From: Nepenthes gracilis
Lineage: Eukaryota; Streptophyta; Magnoliopsida; Caryophyllales; Nepenthaceae
Assembly: GCA_033239525.1 (NCBI GenBank)
Contig: BSYO01000033.1
Location: 8,485,501 to 8,549,500, forward strand
DNA: 64,000 nt
Reading direction: 5' to 3'
The notes beneath the pieces were generated by a model that ran no database searches, had not been told where the DNA came from, and saw only the letters and a program-made list of their open reading frames with translations. The stretch's first letter is position 1; each line of letters starts with the position of its first letter. The position numbers and the translations under genes were made by a program. Of this stretch, positions 49,394 through 59,616 are shown piece by piece.

Positions 49394-50455
49394 AGTCAAC
49401 CGGTTGACCAGTTGAGAAGAAAGAATTTACTAGTTGGTGACACCAGTATGGAATTGCCCGTGGACATGGCTGAGTGCACAGTAGCGTCTGGAGATATGGG
49501 CTGTGCACAGTGACGACCGAGGACATGGGATGTCCGAGGTCGTTGTCACTGCTTGGAGACCAAGGAACACCGGAGGACTCTTGTGATGGCCAAAGGATAG
49601 AGATGGTCCGAGGACTTGACTGCAGCAACGACAGAGGTTGTTGTAGACAACTGGCAGCAAGTTGTGGACAGTTGGCTCTGCAGAGTAGGTGGCAAACCTA
49701 CAGTCTATGTACGTCGTTTGTGCAGGTGGCAGGATTGCAGAGTTGGTGGGCAAAATTGTTGGCAGGTTACAGAGTAGGTGGTAAGCATTTGTCCACACAC
49801 AACCTGTTTATTGGTTGGAAGTCTCCGGATAGATCATTATATATATGCATGCTGGGCATGCTGTGCTCGATACGCGTGCAAGGCGCCATGAGAATGACCA
49901 TGGGTGATAGAGAAATCACCATGAGCGAGCACTCGCAGGGGCTTATGTAGCCAGAGGCTTGTGTAGCCAGCCGCATGTGTGCGGGGTGAAACGACAGTCG
50001 CCGTTTCACCAACACTTGTAAAATGAGAGAGTAGAGAACACCACAGTGAGGAGATAAAGAGTAGAAGAAAGAGAGAGCAGTGAGTGAAACATAAAGTGTG
50101 AGAGCTTTGTATTCTCATACTCTGTTATTCAGTTTTTGCCTTTAGGGCTTGTGTAGTTAGGGTGGTTGCTTGTATTCTGTCTCTGAATTTTTGTAACCAT
50201 TTTACATAGTGGATCTATTTGTGGACTTTATATCCCGTAGTTTTTCCCCTCAGTTGAGAAGAAATTTTTACATAAAAAAAATGTTGTGTATTTCTTGTCT
50301 TCCTTATTCCTACTAAATGAAGGTTGACAATAACGGGGGGTTTGGGTATTTCACTGCTACCAGATCGGGTGGATTCGGATGTCAAACCCCAACATCTACT
50401 TCCTCTCCCTCTCTCTCTCTATCCCTCTGCTGAGCTCCCCCTTCCTTGCTTAATC

Positions 50456-51486
50456 TTTTTTTTTGGGTAAGTAAGTAAAAATGTATTAAAGTAAAAAAAA
50501 ACTACAGAACTATGTTCTAACTCCAAGTGTTTTGCCGACTTAGAGGCAGAACACAGACGCTAGGGCATCCCCTAGCACCTTCATGAACCAAATCATGAGA
50601 CCGAGGGAAGTTTACAGAAGAAAACATGCAAAAGAAACAAAACCCGGACCGGCCGCATATCATGAAACTGGAAACAGCAAGGGAAGACCTATCAAAAGGA
50701 GCCACAAACTTGAACCGGCCACTGGCCGAAAGCAACCTGACAACTAATGGATCCCCATGGGCCACACTCACACGCTGGGGAAGCACCAACCCACAGCTAA
50801 GAAACGCGAGCTGATTGTGCTGTCGTCCGTTAACACCATCGTAGAAAAGAACATCACCCCGGACTACATCAACAAGAGAAAAAATCGTCGAGGACTGGAT
50901 TAATATCACCTCGGATAGAAGCACAACACCTCGGGCAACATTTACACCAACCATCTTCAAAATACCATGGCCTAAGATTGCTTACTAGACACAGAAATCA
51001 ACATCAGAGCCTGGAATAAACTGATTCATCACAAACGGCTGCAAACACAATGTCACGCCTAGGGTAGCAGCAAGTATCAGCTGAAGACCGAATTGCAGAC
51101 AGAATAAAGGAACACATCTACTTCAGTAGCCCGCCATGCTTCACCAGAATCAGCCCGACATGGACCGGCATACAACAAGAGAATTGCAACAAGCCAAAAA
51201 CGAGACCAAAATCAGACAGCAGCTCAAAACCGTGGAGATGCCATCTGGAGCCATCAGCAGAGGGTTTACACCCCCCTGGAACAGTAGCCAGGGAAAGAAA
51301 AACAGAAACTGCTAGTAAGCACATTATGTAGCAACCCGGTGCCACATCCTATTCTGACTAGATTATCGATGGCCAAACCACAGCACTAGCAAAATTCCAG
51401 CCTTCATATTTATCTGAATTCAGCACAACACAGGGCCGACAGATCAAGTCCCAAATGCTTAGCAAGAGCTGCAACTGGAGCATCAA
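50456..51486 (-). mobile_element. Poly(A) (LINE-like) retroelement with 15-bp target duplication
   Basis: CTTCCTTGCTTAATC occurs at 50441-50455 and 51487-51501. The 1031-bp insert starts with a T run on the + strand, i.e. a poly(A) tail on the - strand. Just before the tail the - strand reads ATACATTTTTACTTACTTACCC, like the 3' ends of plant L1 LINEs. The - strand ORF 50517-50960 (147 codons) matches no reverse transcriptase or other domain I know. It is therefore a truncated or non-autonomous LINE, or another L1-mobilised sequence. It splits the second and third pieces of the chromovirus 3' LTR. Confidence 0.8.
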
Positions 51487-51501
51487 CTTCCTTGCTTAAT
51501 C

Positions 51502-51584
51502 TCCCTTCTTCCCTTTTACTCAGTTTCTGGTGAACAGCCGTAGTCGCCCACACTTGTGTGTGCATCCGCATCATCTCATCTGCA
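51502..51584 (+). repeat. Chromovirus 3' LTR, last segment
   Basis: CCCTTCTTCCCTTTTACTCAG to CATCTCATCTGCA, matching the end of the 5' LTR (41488-41570). Confidence 0.88.
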
Positions 51585-53105
51585 TTAAAATGCGATAATG
51601 TGAACTGTCTTATTTTGGTATAGTGAGAGAGTGTGAGAACTTTAGCACCAAGTTTAGACTTGTCATAATTAAAAAGTATGCGGACGAGTTATGCAAGATT
51701 GGCAGTTTTCTTACTGTTCATGCTCTGTTGGTTGTCCACTGGTATATCGTCATTGGGGGCAATGCGGTAAGCGATATCCTCCCCGCTCCATGAGGTGGAG
51801 AAAAGGGATAACCATGACAACTTCCTATGTGCTTGCCCTGGGGGATCATTTTGGTGGTTCCTCTGTCAGCTTGTCAGTTATGTCGCAACTCCCTTGTTCA
51901 AGGTGAGGGATTGAAGGAGATCAATGCTATCCTTGCTGAATTTAGGGACAATCATGGACTTCCCTTGCTCCAACTTCTTCAGTTGTTCCCTTGGGTGAAG
52001 CCCTAGTGCTGGCCGTGGTCGTCCGAGCTGACAATGATTTTGCCTAAACTTTCTTACCTTTCAGATGGCGGAGTTGAGCCAGAAGCCAAGAAAATTACTT
52101 GTGCAGAGCTCAGGGCTAATAAAGAGCCCAGCTTACCTCCTAAATCCAATCTAGTTGGGTTGACTGTGGCCGTCCAAGCTGGCTCCCTGGGTGACGAGGG
52201 TCCTTCCAGTGAGCTTGCTGGTGTTGCACCTTCGCCAGTTAGAGCCACAAAGGTGCTCTTAGGATCCCCTACCTGAGGAAGTGGGGATCATGGTGCTCAA
52301 AGGGAGTGCCCGATGCAAATGTTCCTATCCTGCAGCCAGTCCTTCCCATAAGCTGCTAGTGGCCTTCAACATCTCTTAGTCATGGTATTTCTCGCCCTTC
52401 TTCTGACTTCCATGGCAAAGGAGGATCCTCTTTCCAAAGAAGCTCGTCTTTTCCTTTTATTTCAACTTGCGTATTGTTACATAATGATTTAATCTAACTT
52501 AAAGTCTTTTTGTAGTCTTTGGCTTTTCTCGCAAAGGCCTTGGTGCAGAGGACCATTACTACCGAATTGAAGGCTAGGGAAATGGAAAAGAAGCTAGTCG
52601 AGTGGATGAATAGGGTCAAGGAAGCCAAAGACCGGGTTGAATTGGTAGAAGGTAATGTGATTGCTGCTGAGGGAAAGGCTGTTAAAGCTAAGGACAGCGT
52701 CACTGCTGCTAAGGCCCAGGTGATTGCTACCGTTGCTAGAAGTTTTTGAGTTGGAAAATTCTTGCAGCCTTGCAGTGGTAAGGCAGCTAAGGAGAGCCAA
52801 CGAGTACCTTTGTCAAGCATGTTGCTAAAGTGTAGCGGATCAAATTCCGCTAGCTTGCTGAGAAGCTTCGAAGGAGTGTACACTGAGGAGATAAGTTTCC
52901 TTCTAAACGCTTGATTCCTCAAGAGGATTGATCTCTGTAGGATCTTGGTCTCCTTACTGGTTCCCAACTTTCCTCAAGGTTGCTTGGATGTAAGGAAATT
53001 TGGGAAAACTATACCGACAGGGGAGGACTTTGAGGTTGGTGCTGACGAAGAAGCCTATGTAGTTGCGCCTGAGCTTTGCCGAAATGGAATCTCACAAGTG
53101 ATTTG
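51585..53105 (+). pseudogene. C-terminal half of the split gypsy-type ORF (probable)
   Basis: Several + strand open pieces fit a decayed extra-ORF protein: a middle part near 51600-52030, a polar linker at 52034-52276 (EPEAKKITCAELRANKEPS), and a strongly alpha-helical, Lys/Glu/Ala-rich coiled coil at 52519-52749 (KALVQRTITTELKAREMEKK, DRVELVEGNVIAAEGKAVKA). The antisense ORFs of Tat-type Gypsy elements commonly end in such coiled coils. It continues the N-terminal half at 40560-41060 if the chromovirus is removed. The assignment is by context and composition, not by a diagnostic motif. Confidence 0.42.
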
Positions 53106-53108
53106 AGT

Positions 53109-53315
53109 GGCGCAGTGATGCGGCTGCCGTACGATATGGGTATGACACCCTACGGCAGCTTTCGGATATAAATTCAATGGCGTTCCTTAACCCTTTTATT
53201 TTAATTTTTTTTTTATTTTTTGGTTTTTAATAACAAACAAAGGGTGTCGTTGTAAATTTAATGGCTATCATATGGTGTCATATGCATGTGATAAAACAGC
53301 CATTTCACAGCGTCC
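53109..53315. mobile_element. Candidate fold-back MITE
   Basis: The two ends are imperfect inverted repeats. GGCGCAGTGATGCGGCTG (53109-53126) pairs with CAGCCATTTCACAGCGTCC (53297-53315). Further in, TATGGGTATGACACCCTA mirrors ATATGGTGTCATATGCATG. The left arm holds its own hairpin: GCTGCCGTA (53123-53131) and TACGGCAGC (53151-53159). About 207 bp, no ORF. Target duplication not found, so the class is uncertain. Confidence 0.45.
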
Positions 53316-55010
53316 CTGCTCTCCTCTTTACTCGTCCTTCATCCAAATTTTAACTTTGTATTTTTCTTGATGTATTCTTGTACTGTTAATGTCAATATGG
53401 CTTTTTTTAGCAGCGTTGAACATTGATCTAACCGGGAAACCTACACATTTGCATGTGGCCATTGTGGGTTTAGCCCCTAGATGTACACATTTTGGCTTGT
53501 AGATCACACAATTGCTGAGTTGTATTCAAACTAAGTTTTTTGTTGGTTTGTGCTAACCCTAGTCCTCACCGGTGACGATGAAGAAGCAAGAACCTTTGAA
53601 GGGGCTGTTCGCCAACTATTTATAAAAGCATCCCTAAAGTTTAATACTTGGGTGACTATCCCTATAGTTGAATGTCAGTAGAATTCGAACCACTTGATTT
53701 TGGCCTCTTGTGGGGTGCTCATGTCACTTCCGTGGCTTAAAGTCAATATTAACTTATTCCTTAATAGGTAAATTATTTTAAATCCGTTTTAGATTCAAAT
53801 TTAAAAATTAATTCTTTATTCTTCCAACTTAAATCTAAATAGATTTTGGGATATGAACCTACATCAAATATTATTAAACGATTCAGATACTAATAATATA
53901 ATGATCTAACTAATAGACCCAAAATCCACACTCGAAAGTGGCCAACTATTGATGATAAATTGACTTCGAATTATATATAGGAAAATTTATCTCAACTAAT
54001 ATTAGAGCATTAACCTATAAATTTAACCAAAAATATTGTTTAAATTTATACATTATCATTATTATTATCATCATTGATCAAATACAAATATAAATCGAAA
54101 TAACTAAAAAAATGAAAGTTAATATCTCGAACCATTAAATTATAATAAAACATTAAATTGTTTCAAAGCCCTAAAACTAATTCTCGAACTTTCTTGATTA
54201 AAACTACTTGTAAGATAATCTAAGCTCACTAATTTAGAAGATTAACAAAAACAGATGTAATAATAAGTCTAACGCTTAACATGACAATATATATTCAATG
54301 AAATATAGTAAAATAATGACATGATCAAAAGTTAAAATTACAGATGATATTATTTTATGATAAATTATATGAAATCCAAATACTAATTAGCATATAGGTC
54401 AAAATCTAGACCAAAGCATAAATTATGCCTAATATGTATATTCACGATCAAATATGTCAAAACTGTGTAAATTTATAGATTATGCTAAATTCATATTAAC
54501 ACATAAAGGTCCAATATTTGGTGATAATATAACCAAGGAAGGATAAATATCGAAGTTTGAGTTTACAATTATTTTGATATAACTAAAGGTCATACGCTCC
54601 TATTGTGGTTAGACTGATAACATATAATTTCTATAGTCAGACTCGAACAACACTTTTCTGAATCATAGATGATAGACTTAATATATGATTTATTAATAAT
54701 ATACTAGCACCTATATAAATATATTTTATCAATTATCTAAATAGTCAATATTTAGTTAAACTAAAAATTCTACTCAAATACAAATATTATTAATTTTTTT
54801 CGTACTGGAGAAAATACTTCAGTTATCAATACTAATGTAGATTTTTCTTTATATTTTTTATAAATATGTGACGTGTAATAAATATTATGAACATATAGAA
54901 ACTTTAATGTAGAATTTAAAGATATATAAAAATTTTTATGTGTTATTTAAAGAAAATATAGAAGAAATATTAAAGAAATTATAGAAAATTAATATATTTT
55001 ATATAAGTTT
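53316..55010. other. AT-rich spacer, nothing recognised
   Basis: Very AT-rich from about 53750 on, with no long ORF, no terminal repeats and no domain. It ends with AGTTT (55006-55010), the target duplication of the next element. Confidence 0.6.
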
Positions 55011-55864
55011 TGTTGTGTATCGGTTTTCAGGGTCCGGAGCAACATAAGAGTTTGAAGTTTGGAGTTAGAGAGAAGGAGAGATCGAGACCAGATTTTACGT
55101 GGAAAACCTCTCCTTAAAATGAGGAGGAAAAACCACGATACTTGAAGCTTGAGAAAGACCTTCACTATGTTCGTTTGTTGTGTACAAAATACAAGATAGG
55201 GAGAGACCCTTTCTTTTCCTTCTTTTATCTATTTTTTCTGGCTAGAGAGGAAGATCTCAGAGGACCCTGGATGTTCCAAGAGATGTCGAGAGAAGGTCTC
55301 GAGGATCCCTTTCTTGCGGGCTCTAAGTAAGTATTTATAGAGAAATGTGGTGGTTGAAGTGTCCACGTGGCTGCTGGTGCCTGCAAGGAGGCTATCCACC
55401 TACTCCGCTGACATGTCCATGCCGTGTCATCTTTAAAGTTATTTCTTGTCGGAATGTCAGTCTTGAAGTGACAAGGCATGTTCTGAGGTTTATTACTGAC
55501 TGTGGCGGTGGCGTGATGTATGGGTTGCGTGTCCCTTGATGACTGTGAAGTTGCGCTGGCATTCTCGGACATCAGGGAGAGTCCTCGTCCCTTACTGGCC
55601 TTATTAGCCTTTAGATGAGTCCTCGTACTAGATGCCATATCGTGCTTGTTCTCGGATGGGATGAGAGGGTTCTCGGACGGGATGAGAGGGTTCTTGGACG
55701 TTGACTGCATCGTTGACTTGCTAAAGGCTTTTGGGCCATTGTGGAATGTCCTCGTGCTTATTACCTTACGCGGTCTTAGGCAAACTGACAATTTGGGCTT
55801 CTCGGGTCAAGTACTCGTCCTCTTGCCCATTCTTTTTAGGGACCCCGGGTATTGGAACCCAACA
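55011..55864 (-). repeat. 3' LTR of the Tat-type element (left copy)
   Basis: TGTTGTGTATCGG to GGAACCCAACA. CGTGGAAAACC near 55097-55107 is U5-type sequence in reverse. It contains a 21-bp tandem duplication (CTCGGACGGGATGAGAGGGTT type, 55653-55695) that is single in the right copy. Confidence 0.9.
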
Positions 55865-56354
55865 CTAGGCCCCCATGCCAAAGGGCTCGAAGTCCTCGAC
55901 TGTTTGGCATGTCCTCGTAATACAACTTTCCTTCCTGATGGCATTTCCCATGAGGATCTGTCTGCGCGCATAATGTCCGTTCGAGGTGATGAGCAAGGCT
56001 TATGTTTTCGAGATGTATTGTGTCCTCGGGTTCATGGCCAACCAAAATTTAAGGTGATGTCAGGGAACTCCTTTGAGTCAGGATTGTGACGCGCCGTTTT
56101 TGGGCTTCGGAGAGCATTGAATGCGTGATTGACGGGCTGCGTACATCTTGGGAAGGCAAAGGCCATCATTTCCTTTCGATCGAATGGCCAGGCGACGCGT
56201 GGCTAGGGCAATGATGGCGCCCTTTCATATTTTCAAACCTATAAATGGCTTCCTTCTCTCACAGAGCCGTTTCTACCCGTTTCCCTTTCGTTTTCTCTTC
56301 TTTGTGTTGTCTTCCCATTACAATTTCTCGTGCCCTTTTCACCTTCACTTCCCA

Positions 56355-57760
56355 ATGTCGAGGGCGCCTGGAGTGAGGGAGATTGCTTCGACGATGACCC
56401 TTGGTAAGCTTTCGAAGATCCGAGCTCGATACCATATTTCGGAGTCCGCGGGCGTGCTTATTCCGGGAGCAGAGGATAGGGCGTTGAGCCCTCCAAACGG
56501 CTTTATTACCGTTTACGAGGTTCATCTTAAAGGAGGGTTGCGATTCCCACCGCCAGCAGAGCTTTACGAGCTTATGAGGGCTCTTGGGGTTCCTTTCGCG
56601 AGATTTCAGCCGAACACGATAAGGTACTTAGTCTCTCTGTGTGTTTTCTTGAGGTGCCGTGAGAAACTCTTGAGTGCCACCACTGTCAAGGTTATGTTTC
56701 GCTTTACACATAACCTTGACTGGATTACTATGACCCCGCGTCCAGATTTTTCACTGATGTGCGGGGGCAATCCTGATTCCACCAAAATGGAAGGATAAAT
56801 ATTTTTCCTATAGTGGGCCATTCTGTTGGCTGGGAAAGTGGATATCTCGAGCCTTCGTTGGAGGACATGCGAAGGAGTCCACGGACTGGTGCTCGCCAAC
56901 CTTGGGAGCTTCCATGAAGATAAAAACATTTGGTTGTCTTTGAGAAGTTGCGGAGGCCAATCGGGAATCCCAGTGTCGAGACTAGCTCTGCCGCAACTCC
57001 TTCCAAGAAGTCCAAGAAAAAGAGGTCGAAGGGAAGATGACGCGGCCTTTGAGGATAGGAAGTCCGGCCGGTCTTCCGAGAAGAGCTCAAAGCGCCCGGC
57101 CGCCCTTGTCGAACATGCTCCCTCCGATGATGAAACATTGATGATGTGATTGCCCCTCTTTCCAAGAGGGCGAGGGGATTACTGCCGGAGTCTCGGAGAA
57201 AGGTCTCTGGCGTCCTCATGGGTCCTCGGAGACAATTCTTCTTTGGAGATCTAAAGCCCCTTTGTGATGATCCGGTTCTGTGGATTTTTCCTCCGAGGAC
57301 ATGGCTGGCGTGAGCATGCCGGCGCAGAGGGAAAAGTTGAAAGCAGATCCCAGGAGGAAGTGGAGGCCGAGGAATTTGTGGCTGGTTTGGTGTCCTCGGA
57401 TCCTTCTAGGCATCCCGTTATAGTCCAAGTTCAATCTGGTGAGTTTCGTGAAGAAAATGAGGAGGAGACGGCGGTGCCTCTTATTGCTGTCGAGTCCTTG
57501 GGCGCCACTGCTGATGTTCCTTTACCTCAGTCAGAGGTTGAGGTTTCTGTGGTGCCTGTCTGTGAGGCCCAACCGTCCGAGACTAGTGGGGAGGCCTCTG
57601 TAAGCGGCGACTTGCTCATTTCCCAGGTACCTTTATCATTTTTTAAGCGCCTTGGCCTTCTATTTTTTCCTTTCTTGTTTTCATGGTTTTTGCTCTTTGA
57701 TGCAACTCCAAGACGTGGCTGGAAAGATAGCCTCCAAGATGGAGGTGAACTTCCATAAGT
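56355..57760 (+). pseudogene. Antisense extra ORF, gypsy-type (Transposase_28-like) protein
   Basis: The open frame 56148-56798 contains an in-frame ATG at 56355 that fits better as start (MSRAPGVREI). It continues SKIRARYHISESAGVLIPG, GFITVYEVHLKGGLRFPPPA, ELMRALGVPFARFQPNTIRY and LVSLCVFLRC, the N-terminal domain Pfam calls 'Putative gypsy type transposon'. A TAA at 56796-56798 breaks it. Further pieces in other frames (56826-57149 with a basic PRSPRKRGRRED stretch, and 57264-57758, acidic) represent the charged middle and linker. Function unknown in the family. It is antisense to gag of its own element, as in some Tat-lineage elements such as Grande. Confidence 0.7.
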
Positions 57761-58300
57761 CGGTAATGGAGCTTGGTGAGGCTAGAAGTAAGATAAGCTG
57801 ACATTAGCGCTTCAAGAAAAGCTATCAAGGCGTCCATTTCACTACGAAACTTGGGCCTTTATTGAGAGCAGTATTGGGACGGCATTAACATGTGTTGCCG
57901 AGTAATCTGTCTTATTCATTCGCGGTTCCCTGCTGTTGTGCTTGATCCCCGGAATGCCAATGCTTCGACCGCAGAAGATTTATATGGGATTCACGGGAGG
58001 CCTTTCCCTAACTCCTCTCGGCCCGGGGCCGTCGGGGACGCCGGAATGGAGCCCCGGTGCTTCCACGAAGTTCACCTCAATTGAGCTCTCGAGCATAGCG
58101 TCTTAGGATGTGTATATGTATATATTTTGTATTATTACATGATGTACATGCGTTGTTTAATAAATAATACTGAAGTCTTAGACGATTCCTCGTTGTGCTT
58201 GCTTCTTCTATTTTTCGTCATGCTCATAGAGGCTTTGGCCCTCAAGATTGTGAGTTCTTGAATTCAACCTTGTGGGCCGCTCGGGACATGACCGAGTTTT
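57761..58300. other. Element interior, no domain recognised
   Basis: Lies between the antisense ORF and the minisatellite. TAATAAATAATACTGAAGTC near 58160-58179 could serve as a + strand polyadenylation region for the antisense ORF, with AATAAA at 58161-58166 (inference). Confidence 0.4.
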
Positions 58301-58600
58301 TGAATGATCAGTTTTGATTTCGTCCTGACGGAGCAAGGTTTTGATTTCGACCTCGTGGGCCGAATGCCAGGCAAGTTTTGATTCGACCTCGTGGGCCGCT
58401 AAAGGCCGAGGTGAGAGTTTTTGATTTCGACCTCTTGGGCGCGCTTGGTTGGAAAAGTTTCATTGGTCGACCTCTTGGGCCGCTCGGACGAGCAAGGTTT
58501 TGATTTCGACCTCTTGGGCGCTCGGACGTTGCTAAAGTTTCATTGGTCGACCTCTTGGGCCGCTCGGACGGAATCGAGTTTCATTGAATTTGTCGTTGAT
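58300..58600. repeat. Minisatellite between antisense ORF and gag
   Basis: About seven imperfect units of 35-60 bp built on GATTTCGACCTC(G/T)TGGGC and CGCTCGGACG. Units vary between GTTTTGATTTCGACCTC and GTTTCATTGGTCGACCTC starts, suggesting a two-type higher-order pattern. Tandem repeats near the antisense ORF are known in Tat-group elements. Confidence 0.85.
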
Positions 58601-58799
58601 GAGGGAGTCTTGGAGCAGTTCTTGATAAATACAACGAATTGACGTTTTTATTGATGGGTACGTGTTACATCGTTTAGCCTCTAGGGCCTTCTTGAATTCC
58701 TCACGTTACATTAGTCCATAAGCTCCAGTCTTGGTGGTCTTTTTGCTGCTCCCTTGGGTCCTTTGGCAATTATGCTCAAGATTAGCCTTGCACAAAGAC

Positions 58800-59534
58800 T
58801 GGCATTGCTAAGAACGAGTCAGGCGCATTCAAGCCTATCCTGGCCTTGCCTCTGGGAGTGGTGTGGTTGTGTCCCCGCCTGGTGCGGGGCCAGGCCAGTC
58901 GTGGATAGGAATCGGTCGAGGTAGCCTTCCGCCACTAGTCGATTGATCTCTTTTTTGAAAGTCCTCGATGTTGTGGTAGTGACAACAATGGTAATGATGA
59001 GTATTTCCATTGGTTACCTCATGCAGGACAGGCCATCTCGGGAACACGCCTCGGGATGTTGGTGATGGAGTCGAGTGAAGGCCAATGGGCACGAGTGTTT
59101 TTCTTCCCCAAGGACCATCCGCTCGGGCTTATCGTGCCCGGATGGTCGTTGGGTCTTCTGGTGGGCGCTCGCCCTTCTTCTTTCTTCCCCTGTCCTCGGA
59201 GGCAGGGAGTCTTCTTGTTCTAAGTTTGAAGGTCCAAAGATAGTCTTCCAGAGCCTCTTGAGCCCCCTCCTTGATGGGGCCTGGCTCATAGATTTCTTCT
59301 TGTTGAGGTAATCCCTCAACTCACCAGAACTCGGGCACTTGATTTTGGCCTCTTGTAGGTCGCTCCGAGTCTTGGTTGGGGTGTCAATTACTCTCGTATA
59401 CCCTTTCGCGTAGGGTATGGATGGTTCTTGAGAGGTTATCCACCTTTTGTTTTAGCCTTCGCATGCTGGGACCGCCACTCTTCTAAAAAGTGCTCGTCCT
59501 CTCGGGCGGACGTGCTGTCTCGCCTGCTCATCAT
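58800..59534 (-). pseudogene. Gypsy gag remnant of the Tat-type element
   Basis: - strand ATG at 59534-59532, about 60 bp from the primer-binding site, starts MMSRRDSTSARED and soon stops (TAA near 59440). Near 59030-58910 the frame reads HYH..HYHNIEDFQK and, shifted, FKKEINRLVAEGYLDRFL. This corresponds to the YC.FH..HGH.TEDC..LK.EIE.LI..G.L region of Gypsy gag with its zinc-binding residues mostly lost. Confidence 0.65.
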
Positions 59535-59616
59535 TTTTGGGTGTTGGTGGTTGTGTAAGAATTGTTTAAGTGTATTGACTTTTAGTCCCTCTTCCCATAA
59601 ATTTGACGGGCGCCAA

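Larger units (their letters stand above)
46551..50394 (+). mobile_element. Solo LTR inserted in the chromovirus 3' LTR (itself split by a TRIM array)
   Basis: The block starts CGTTGGGTC (probably a mutated TGTTGGG) and ends AACCCCAACA. TCTAC lies on both sides (46546-46550 and 50395-50399). Without the TRIM array (46918-49393 and its duplication) about 1.36 kb remains. That remainder has no ORF, a TATATATATG box near 49837-49847, and U5-like sequence CCCGTAGTTTTTCCCCTCA near 50236-50254. These facts fit a solo LTR in + orientation. The family cannot be named. Confidence 0.8.
41061..51584 (+). mobile_element. Chromodomain Ty3/Gypsy element with a thrice-interrupted 3' LTR
   Basis: The 5' LTR is 41061-41570 (TG...CA). 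The primer-binding region TTTGGTGCTTTCATTGAGAC follows directly at 41574-41593. Internal region 41571-46192 carries gag and pol with a chromodomain remnant, then a polypurine tract ATGGGAATGGAAA (46180-46192). The 3' LTR survives in pieces 46193-46550, 50400-50455 and 51502-51584, which together align to the 5' LTR once the inserted elements and their duplications are removed. Coding is broken throughout. Flanks are AAAAA on the left and TTAAA on the right, so I cannot claim a target duplication. Confidence 0.9.

Noticed and set aside
47350..49399. Many ORFs of 60-131 codons on both strands through the TRIM array
   Set aside because: They repeat with each LTR copy and overlap PBS and polypurine tracts. 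TRIMs are non-coding.
49430..50118. ORFs on both strands between the TRIM array and the end of the outer solo LTR
   Set aside because: No domains, mutually overlapping, and inside a block best explained as LTR.
41056..51589. 5-bp target duplication for the chromovirus
   Set aside because: AAAAA on the left and TTAAA on the right are only similar in A-richness, not a convincing duplication.
55142..55791. ORFs of 62 and 188 codons in the left LTR, repeated at 59748-60417
   Set aside because: They are duplicated only because they lie in the two LTRs, and they span LTR signals. Not credible proteins.
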